Shown: piece after piece, positions 1 to 7,451 of the stretch
Layout of the letters: every line of letters starts with the position of its first letter
How positions within the stretch are numbered: position 1 is the stretch's first letter
Origin: Dichomitus squalens LYAD-421 SS1
Taxonomy: Eukaryota > Basidiomycota > Agaricomycetes > Polyporales > Polyporaceae
DNA length: 16,174 bases
Assembly (NCBI RefSeq): GCF_000275845.1
Contig: NW_006766964.1
Span: 14,165-30,338 of the forward strand
Direction: 5' to 3'
Notes under the pieces: generated by a model
Seen by the model: the letters and a program-made list of their open reading frames with translations, nothing else
What the model was told of the DNA's origin: nothing
Databases searched by the model: none
Made by a program: the position numbers and the translations under genes

Positions 1-294
1 CCCCTTTTTGCCGCCCATTCCCTTCCCTTTGACGCCCACCTTCCATTTCCGGACTGTTTCCTTTCCTAGCTCATCCCAGTTTGGACACTGTAGATACGTT
101 CCCACAGCCGCATGCTACGTTCCCGTGATCGCCATGCCCTTGCCTTTTCTTTCTCGCCCTTTGTTCTCCCTTTGTCATCTTCACTGCCTCGCTCTCGCGC
201 CTTGTCCTTGGTTGCTAAGCAGCCCCTCTAGTATATAAGGACCCCCCTAGGCGCTCCCTAGTCCCCATCTCGACCTCTTGGTCATTGGGACTAG
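1..294 (+). repeat. Pyrimidine-rich promoter-like segment, possible LTR remnant
   Basis: The segment is strongly C/T-rich on the + strand and leads into a TATA-type motif, TAGTATATAAGGA, at 229-241. The same 13 nt recurs at 1877-1889, also behind pyrimidine-rich sequence. A compact pyrimidine-rich block with a strong TATA box is what basidiomycete retrotransposon LTRs and some strong promoters look like. I find no primer-binding site, polypurine tract, gag or pol reading frame, so the LTR reading is inference. Short reading frames across it match nothing I know. Confidence 0.3.
229..241 (+). promoter_or_regulatory. TATA box candidate, copy 1
   Basis: TAGTATATAAGGA is a good match to a TATA element. 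A transcript from it would start about 30 nt downstream and run into the intron-like segment at 295-358. No recognised coding sequence follows. Confidence 0.4.
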
Positions 295-358
295 GTGAGT
301 GACCATAGCGTTGTATCTCTCTTCGATTGCTAATGTATAACTTGGTCATTGGGACTAG
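295..358 (+). other. Intron-like 64-nt segment flanked by an 18-nt direct repeat
   Basis: The segment begins GTGAGT, contains TGCTAATG (a plausible branch site, about 329-335) and ends CTAG. The 18 nt before it (277-294) are identical to its own last 18 nt (341-358): CTTGGTCATTGGGACTAG. Removing 295-358 would leave one copy of the repeat at the junction. It could be a 5'-UTR intron of a transcript from the TATA motif at 229-241, or simply a tandem duplication that happens to carry splice signals. Confidence 0.35.
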
Positions 359-1563
359 TCTGTCGCTGCTTGCGTGAAGACTAGCTTTCGTCGGTCTTGT
401 GCCTTCGTGCCGACCGCCGCTCTGCCCCGTCGAGTTTTCTGATACGTTTATCCCTCTCTCCCTCACTTTCCCCCTTTCGGCTCCTCGCCGCTCGCCTACG
501 GGGTCGTCGCCGAACGTCGACCCGAGTCCACGCGCCTAGTCGCCGCGACAACCGCCTTCTGAATTTCGAGCACCGTCCCCCCGATTTGCTCAACCTTTAC
601 ATGAACCGACTGGAGTTCATTACTGGATTGCTGACGGGGTTTGAGTGGGAGAGCAGGACGCATCGCTATGGGTGTTCCCTTGCCTGTACATACCCTGGTC
701 CCTCAAGCTCGCAACAAAATGAGCGGCCGACAAGGATTGAGCACGCCTGATCTCCTTCCTCAAACATCGCATCTGTGGGGCGTACCAATCCCCCTAGCAC
801 TGTGCGGCGCATGCTCACTGCCATCTGCGGTGCACGATGTCCTGCTCCTTGGACGTGCTTCTCTGCTGGGATAGGCACGACGATTACAGCGCTCACAGGC
901 ACATAAACCTTGGCTGCGTGCCTCTCTGACAATCTAGGCGGGACTTCCCAGGTGCAAGCTCAAGGTTGACAGGCAGCTCGATATAGTCTGCCACAACTTG
1001 AGCATCTGATATGAATAGGCGTCCCCAATCGACGTGCTTCAGTCTCAGGCAGCCCCCTGTTCTCGACCGCGCCCCCGTGCTCTCGTAGATACTACCAAGA
1101 CAGAGACAATAGGATGCCAGTCACCTTCAAGGTCGCGAAACACGCAGCGGAGGAGTTCTCATAGAGACATTTTCCCACCAAAAGTACTGGTGCGGAGAGT
1201 GTCCTTAAAGTCGCCGCATCCGCACAATGGGAATACTGCCGAGAGCTGCTCCAGACATCCATCGCGCCCGAGGACCTATCAAACCTCTAGCCCGCGCAGG
1301 GCAATGGGTTCGTCGAGGCCGTCCTGACAGCTTACAAGAGACATCATCATCTGGTCATCAGTGTTACCGTTGGTACGCCCCACCCCCTATCTTTTTCTAT
1401 TGGACTACTCCTTCTCGTCGCCCTCGTGTACACTCCACTCCCCCTTCCTGTTCCCGGCGACTTATGTTTACCTTCCTGTTCCCCTGTCGTCCGCCTGTAC
1501 ACTACCACCCCCCATTCCGCCCCCTGACGACTGCATTTCTAGTCCCGGCCCTCTCCCCTAATA
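359..1563. other. Unannotated region, no recognisable gene
   Basis: About 1.2 kb on both strands with only short, compositionally odd reading frames (longest about 126 codons, rich in P, R and S) that resemble no protein family I know. From about 1380 on the sequence is pyrimidine-rich, and TGTACACT followed by a C-run occurs twice, near 1427 and 1496. I could not assemble exons in a consistent frame here. It may be degraded transposon sequence. Confidence 0.5.
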
Positions 1564-1770
1564 TTTCCCCTTTCGTCTATATGACCGGACCCTGGGTCCG
1601 ACCCTGACCCTTTCCCTTTTCGGTTACATTACTTTACCCTGACCCAGACCCCGACCCTTGTCGCGCCCCCTTCCCTTTTTGGTTACATTACCCGACCCTG
1701 ACCTAGACTCAGGACCCTGTCCTGCCTCTATCCCCTTTTGGTTATATCACAGGACCCTGACCTAGGTCGT
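1564..1770 (+). repeat. Degenerate tandem array, period about 59 nt
   Basis: GGTTACATTA-like blocks start at 1622, 1681 and 1740, exactly 59 nt apart. Each is preceded by a TTCCCTTTT-like run and followed by ACCCTGACC or GACCCTGACCTAG. A shorter, more diverged copy precedes them (CGTCTATATGA near 1574). That gives three good copies and one partial one. It is minisatellite-like; arrays of this kind often lie inside LTRs or subterminal repeats, but nothing here settles that. Confidence 0.6.
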
Positions 1771-1876
1771 GTACTATACCGGGTCCAGCCTCGACCAGAC
1801 GTGTTCCTTTACAGTCTCCTCATACCTCCCCACTTTGGGCGGTTACCTTTCCCTTCCTAATACGGTCGGTACCCCA

Positions 1877-1889
1877 TAGTATATAAGGA
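1877..1889 (+). promoter_or_regulatory. TATA box candidate, copy 2
   Basis: TAGTATATAAGGA, identical over 13 nt to 229-241, again after pyrimidine-rich sequence. It lies about 430 nt before the first recognisable DUF4419 codons and could drive that gene, or could be the promoter of an inserted LTR-like element. Confidence 0.4.
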
Positions 1890-2313
1890 GGCCCGTAGTC
1901 GGTAGAGACTCCCCACTTCTGTTCCGTCTTCGTTACCTCTTGTATCCCTATATCCCTCAATCTAGGGACTTGTGCGATACTCTCTCCCCGTGTGCTACAC
2001 TGTAACGACTAGCTGAAAATGGAATGTGCGGGAATTGCACCACGCACAACCGTTGGACTACCCGTCCCACTTTCCCAGCCCGTTACAGCCACTAAGCACC
2101 GTTACCTCGGGTGACTAAGCCGGGTACTGCCGTACTTCTCTGTGATGGTGCGTCATCCGTGACACCACCGTTACATACACCGCGTACTTGGATAAGTCCG
2201 CATGATAAGTCTGGATAGACTTGTGTTAGTACTTCAGCGTAACAATCAGGTGCGTCTGCCTCCATCCCCATGTTGCGCACGAAGCGCGCGCGCTGACTCC
2301 GGCCGAGCGACAG

Positions 2314-3304
2314 ACCTGACGATGTGTGGATATCCATCCTCAGCCAACTCAACTTCTACGTGAACGCGCATGCAAAAGAGCTCCGCTCGCACTTCGTCGC
2401 GCACGGAGGTAAGAAGCACCTCGTCGTCGTCGCGTTCGGCACGCGCTACACGGTCAACTTCGGGAGCCTCGCACGCCAGATGACGCTCCACATCCAGAAC
2501 AGCGTTGTCGATCCGACGCTCGTCGACTGGATCCTGCCCGACTTTACGACGACGACGGTCAAGGACAAGACGATCTGCGCAGTGCTCTTGATGTCCTCGC
2601 TCGAGTCGTGCTTCCACTACGAGATAATGTGCATATGCGGCATCCCCTCGGTCACGCTCGAGGGCGAGCGCGCAGACTGGCAGAAGCTCCTCGACAGGGT
2701 GACATCCGACCGTCTGCCTGCTATGGGGGCGGAGCCGGCGGCGTGGGCGCGCATGCTCCAGCCGATCCTGGAGCGCTTCGTCAAGGCGTTCGACGGAGAG
2801 CCGGATGTGGAGTTCTGGGGGGACGTCGCCCATGCGCACCCCAAGTTCTACGGGCCAGAAGATATGAGCGGGTGGATCACAGCGTTCTCGGTGTGGAACT
2901 GTCAAGGGCGGTGGCAAGGGCGGCCATTGGAGGAGGTCACGAACCCCAGAGAGGTTCCGGATGCTGAGGAGAGGGAGAAGCTGTCACCCAGTACGCCGCC
3001 ACGGCCAATCCTGGCTGTTCTGCTGCTGATCATTGGATGCTACTTAGGAGAGAAAGACAAACTCGAGCGACGCTACGTGCTGGACGGAATCTCCTACCCC
3101 GCGCTCTCGCAGACGCAGATGGCGGAAGGGTTTTGTGAGGTGGACGTACTGCTGGACGACAACGGGCAGCGGTTCGACTGTGTGATGGTCGCAGGCCATG
3201 TTGCCATTGCAGTCTCGGGTTCAGCGGAGAGTCGGAGGGACACCCTGAGTCCGTCTCCTGAATGGTTCATCTACATCAAGAATGACAGGATTGATTTGTA
3301 CTAG
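2314..3304 (+). CDS. DUF4419-domain protein, 5' end missing or unresolved
   Basis: Recognised from DUF4419 (Pfam family of unknown function) blocks: PDDVWISILSQLNFYVNAHA at the start, then RSHFVAHGGKK, DWILPDFTTTT, CGIPSVTLEGE, SGWITAF and, near the end, GFCEVDVLLDDNG plus MVAGHVA. The frame reads back to an AG at 2312-2313, giving RPDDVW if spliced, and meets a TGA at 2294-2296. No ATG lies in frame, and the family normally has more sequence before this point, so an upstream exon or a truncation is needed. A 57-nt intron is likely at 2991-3047 (GTACGC...CTTAG, GCTGAT branch site, phase 1). It is a multiple of three without stops, so an unspliced reading adds about 19 mostly hydrophobic residues foreign to the family; splicing gives SPREKDKLERRYVLDG. 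Stop is TAG at 3302-3304. Family membership is firm; function is unknown. Confidence 0.8.
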
Positions 3305-3701
3305 CCTAAGTACAGACTTACAAGATATGGAAGTATCTTCCACGCCTGTCCAACCGCAATATACTGTGAGAACGGGATGCTATCGCCCTGAAAGCTCGTA
3401 CGGGTCCATGAATGAGTACTACGGGCAAGCTTTTTGGAGTAGAAAAAATACGCCGTGGGAACGCGCTCATCTTGGGCAAATCGTGAGGCTTCCAGCGCCT
3501 CGCGAAAGGACAACAGACTTCTACTTCAAACACCCAGCACCATAGTACAAAGCGATGATCATCTACTACTACAAATTTCTCAAGACAATCAGCACAGGTC
3601 AAGATAAGCAGACTGCGATTTGTGCCTTCGCTTTGGGGATATGATATGAGCTTTCACAGTGGCAGTAAAGGTACTCGTAGTATGAAAGACAGACACGCGA
3701 T
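3305..3701. other. Intergenic, between convergent 3' ends
   Basis: About 400 nt separate the stop codons of the DUF4419 gene (+) and the HET gene (-). Short reading frames cross it in several frames but none shows family similarity or splice support. It presumably holds both 3' UTRs. I see no clear terminator or repeat. Confidence 0.5.
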
Positions 3702-6174
3702 TCAACAGATCACATTTCGCGAGAACTCGCCCGACAACGCGGGTGTATTGAGAATGAGCACCGTACCTCTATTCTCGAGAAAGCCCCGATCGTTAGTAAC
3801 GCAACCGAGACATAACACGCCAGTATACGTCTTTCCATCCGCGTTCGGCTGGGCCACCGTAGTCATGATCTCATGAGTGCACCTCCCTATCTCCACGAAT
3901 TCCATCGTAGTCTCGTACTGGAACTCCCGGTCCAAGTACTCCTTGTCCGTCATCCTACCTGCACCATCCAACAGGATGATCAGGAGGACGTCGTCCGGGA
4001 TCTCGGTGGCAGGACAGTCGGAGAGGTGAGGGTGACGGCTCAGGTTTACGGCGCACAAGACGACGAGGTCAGGAGAGAACGGTCCAGCCCTTTGACAGAG
4101 CATGTACGTGCCCCACACCCCGGTACGGCCGGTCTCCTTCCAGACGCGGAACCGCTCCTTCCTCGCGCGGACCGTGGTCCCGGACGCCCTCGAGAACTTC
4201 GCGTTGGATATCGTGACCACGCGCAGGGTGACGCCGACAACGGGCTTGGAGTCATAGATGCGAGGAAGGGCGGAGTCTCTATTCGCGGAGACGACGTAAC
4301 TCCAATCTGTGCCCAGCGTGAACGCGAGAGTGCGGGACGGCATGGCTTCGAAGACGGCCAGGCGCGCCTCCTCCGCTGAGAGGGAGTACGACACCGGAAA
4401 GTCCTCCATGTCTAGGATGCCAAGGATCGAGTAGAGCATGTCGACAGCGTACGCCGCTTGTCGGCCTCCGAGCATCCCCAATGAGATCCTGACCTTGTCG
4501 GCGCTGGATGTTGTACGACGTCGTGACAGGACGAGGGATGCGATCTTCCTGGAGGAAGGCGTGGTACCTTGTCGCAGCGAATGAATGGTAGTGTACAGGT
4601 TTTGGCGCGCAAGGTTCCACTGGAGCTCTGACACCAGACCCAAGTCGGAGTGTCCAATCGCTCGTCGGTGACTTGCACGCGACGCCAGGCCCACGTCAGG
4701 GCGTCCTGATGTCTGCCCAATCGCTAGCTTCTGATAGGCAGAGGTGGAGAGCCCGCCAGTCGAGTCCTCGTTCTGCAGGACGCAGGTGGTAACGTGCTCG
4801 GAGCTCTGCCAGAGGATACAGGTCGTCCCTTCGATCCGCACAACATCTGCACGATCCACCACCCGAAGATTCAGCGTTAGTTGGAGCTGATAGCTATACG
4901 TGTGAGGCTGGGCTTCTAGACGGATGACCTCGTCAGTAATGTCCCCGTCGAAGAGGTAAGAGAAGACGACGGAGTGCGACTGAATCTGCTCCTGGAGTGT
5001 CCACGCCCTGGTCTCCCATACAGGAAAGTAAATCTCGGGTGAGGCTAGTGAGGAGAGGAAGCTCGTCCCTGTAGGATACGCGTAGGTGACTGCGGCAGTG
5101 CCGTACAGAGTCCCCATCTTGGGAACGAAGAATTCTTTCTCTTCGATGACGTCTTGATTGATGCAGACGATGTCCATCCAGAAGTACTCTTGCAGAGACA
5201 TCATCACCTGGAAAGCGATCTGCGCAAAGAACCGCTGGCCTTCGACGGCGGAAGCGCCGTCGACGAGACCCCTCTGGACGAGCGCTGAAAAAGTCGCAGA
5301 GCCGAGTGCTAGTTTCCTCTCGTAGCTGGCATCCGGGCTGCGAGCATTGCCGTACTCCACGATTCGTGCCCTCCAGTCTGTGATCGCCTTGCTCCATCGG
5401 TAGGACACGGCTACGAACTCCTTGTCCTTTAGGCTAGACACTTCGATAACCTTGAGGACGCCCGTCCGCACGTACGTCACCGCATCGACCAGTCTCCATT
5501 TAGGCCGACCTCGACGTCGAGCGGATGGCGATGATGACGGCTCCAATACTTCAAGTCATCGGTCAATGCAGCCAAATGAGAGTCGAACAGATGCTCACAG
5601 AGATCGCCTAAATGCTCAAGGGTTGCTACGTCGGTTTCGCTTCGTTTGCTATCGTTCGCGGCGGTCTCTTTCAGCGAATCAAGAGGTGCGATCTCGACTG
5701 GCGTCGTCTCCACTAGGAGCGAGAAAAGGATGTGGATGTCTGCTTGCGGGCCGACACTCTGCAGGGTCCTGGACAGGTCTGCATATCGATGATCATTCGA
5801 GTCCGTTCACAATCATGATAACCCGATAGGTTCTACCTCTTCCCCAATGTGCCTCATTGAGTAACCGGATGTCCTCCTGATGTTCGACAACAACGTCGTA
5901 TGTCCAGGCAGGTGGTCGAGACCTAGAGATTATCTTCAACGTAACGCTATATTCTAGGAGCGGACTGCAAGCATTTGGTCAGTTCGCGAAAACAGGCCAG
6001 GCGGAATATTCACTCACAGAACCAAGGTTTCGTCGCAGTCCGCGGGATCGCCACGCAAGGGCCGCTGCGTCTTCTTTGTGACACCGCCGACGTTGACTTG
6101 CACGTAGGTCTCCCTGTCTGAAGGTGCCAGTCCACGCACTCGAAGTACTAGAAGCGGCGAAAAGAGGAGATGAA
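3702..6174 (-). CDS. HET-domain protein with C2-like N-terminal region
   Basis: The main exon (5548 down to 3702, over 600 codons) carries a heterokaryon-incompatibility (HET, PF06985) domain. Counting from its fourth base: AVSYRWS near 46-52, WMDIVCINQD near 123-132, ETRAWTLQE near 178-186; further on is DMLYSILGILD. HET proteins of this kind are linked in fungi to non-self recognition and cell death. The exon has no ATG before the domain. Upstream exons join in phase: 5599-5778, 5837-5964 and about 6018-6174, across introns 5549-5598 (GTGAGC...AAG, weakest), 5779-5836 (GTAGAA...GCAG) and 5965-6017 (GTGAGT, ACTGACC, TTGCAG, very good). The outer exons read LRVRGLAPSDRETYVQVNVG, a T-rich stretch, DETLVLPLLEYSVTLKII, then WTYDVVVEHQED, which looks like C2-domain beta strands. 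From 6174 the model gives about 770 residues. The start codon is unresolved: a strong donor at 6285 (GTGAGT) suggests one more exon. A frameshift near 5560 is the alternative to the weakest intron. Confidence 0.75.
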
Positions 6175-6350
6175 CTGCATGCTTCAGAGTTGATCATGGC
6201 CTGCACACCTCTAACTCGAACGCGTTTGCTTCGTGGTCGGAGTCATCAGCGTGGTGTAAACAGCACGATAATGTGAGAAACTCACCAGGTTTCTGTCCGA
6301 ACCCCAGCTGCAGTATCGACGTTCGGGTCCATGGCCTGCGCTCTTGCGAC
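6175..6350 (-). other. Possible first exon and first intron of the HET gene
   Basis: On the - strand an ATG in good context (GCCATGGAC, at about 6332-6330) opens a short frame, MDPNVDTAAGVRTETW, ending at a strong GTGAGT donor whose first base is 6285. Its phase (2) does not match the best acceptor at 6175 (phase 1). A different frame through the same donor, reading LGFGQKP, does match but has no ATG. So either the first exon lies elsewhere, the acceptor is wrong, or the gene has a small indel here. Intron 6175-6285 would be 111 nt with CGCTGATGAC as branch site. Confidence 0.3.
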
Positions 6351-6603
6351 ACTGCTCCGCTTCGGGGCGATACTGGGGCGTTCAAGTGATCAGCTGGGTA
6401 GTCGGATAGCAGTGTCTATGCTCGGAACTGATGGTCTGCGTGGGACTGTATCAGAATCAGACGGGTGAGACCAGTTGCGCTTCACTCAGTGCAACTGGTG
6501 TAAGCCAAACCCAAGAAAGGGCCCAGCAGTCGAACGAGGACGTCAGCGTCCACGCCGTAGGCACACACCTTTCCACATGGCAGCTAAAGTTCAACGTTCA
6601 ACG
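6351..6603. other. Intergenic, no recognisable feature
   Basis: This stretch lies upstream of the HET gene and downstream of the broken reading frame at 6604-7338. Short frames on both strands match nothing. It presumably holds the HET promoter, but I cannot point to a TATA box or other element. Confidence 0.4.
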
Positions 6604-7338
6604 TCAACTCGGACATTTCCGGAGGTTGCGTGCGAACATGCAAAAAAAGCGCTGACTCAGAACAATTGAGCACAATGATTGCAGCGAGCCTGAAGAGATG
6701 TCTCCGCGTCGATATAGTTGAGGAGAGGTGCTTTCAAGCTCTTGTTCTGAAGTGACGATGGCGATCACGGTATCAAGTTGACTCGGTTGCATCACCCGGC
6801 CCGGGGCAAACGGCAGTGCATCTTGAGGTGTTACACGGTGACCATCGATAGCGAGGGAGTTAGGGAGAATGCATGGATGTGAATGACTAAGATTGACTGA
6901 GGAGCCTGCTTCAAGATATCCTAATACTAGCGTGGACGTCAGAAGGCTTCTTCCGACAAGGGAAGTACATCCACACACCCTCAAACTCTCGTTGAGGTAC
7001 CACTGCGGCTGAATCTCCCACAGGTACTTCATGTCGTCCAAGAGGTCACAGACTTGACCCCATATGTCCTCGTTGATACGAAGCAGTTCGTGATTGCAGA
7101 CGAAGGTTAAGATACTGTACGATTGCCCCTACACCTGCCTGAGGTGCATCTCGAGGCCAGACTTCTCGAACCATTCGGTAAGATTGAGCCACGTCATCGA
7201 CACGTCAAGATCTCCCGCCTTCCGCGAGAGGCGGTATTTGCGCAGGTATGCTCCCAGACCAACACGTTCGGCATAGTCGTAGACGCGATTGGGGAGATAG
7301 GGTACTCCATACCAGCAGAGGTAGCTTGCGGGGATCAT
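6604..7338 (-). pseudogene. Unrecognised reading frame interrupted by one in-frame TAG
   Basis: From ATG at 7338-7336 (MIPASYLCWYGVPYLPNRVY) the frame runs 69 codons to TAG at 7131-7129, and the same frame then stays open for about 175 more codons to 6604. The text on both sides reads like one protein: WLNLTEWFEKSGLEMHLRQV before the stop, then GQSYSILTFVCNHELL, INEDIWGQVCDLLDD and EIQPQWYLNE after it. No GT-AG intron of normal length removes the stop: GTGTAG begins right at it, but the nearest AG that restores frame would give an intron of only about 20 nt. The sequence after about 6950 looks less protein-like, so the real end may be near QWYLNE. I do not know the family; it resembles small Agaricomycete-specific proteins of unknown function. 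A nonsense-mutated gene is the likeliest reading; a sequencing error is possible. Confidence 0.45.
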
Positions 7339-7451
7339 CGACGTCAACGTGAGTGGGACTGAGCCACAAGGGAAGCGAGGGCGTGGGGAGCCTCTTCCGT
7401 ACGACTCTGCTCTTCATCACGGTGTCAATACATGCCTGGACGCAGAGGAAT

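Noticed and set aside
397..750. A 117-codon + strand frame after the intron-like segment as a gene
   Set aside because: It is low-complexity R/S/P-rich, has no recognisable motif, and its start lies inside pyrimidine-rich sequence.
1595..1615. GGACCCTGGGTCC as a regulatory palindrome or terminator
   Set aside because: It lies in the degenerate tandem array, has no U-run, and is explained by the repeat text.
2406..2420. GGAGGTAAGAAG as an intron donor in the DUF4419 gene
   Set aside because: The bases encode HGGKKHLVV, a conserved part of the domain, and the frame continues without a break.
2246..2917. A 223-codon reading frame on the - strand
   Set aside because: It lies antisense to the conserved DUF4419 frame and is R/D/E/V-rich as expected for the shadow of GC-rich codons; no family content.
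3873..4379. A 168-codon reading frame on the + strand
   Set aside because: It is entirely opposite the HET gene, with shadow-type composition.
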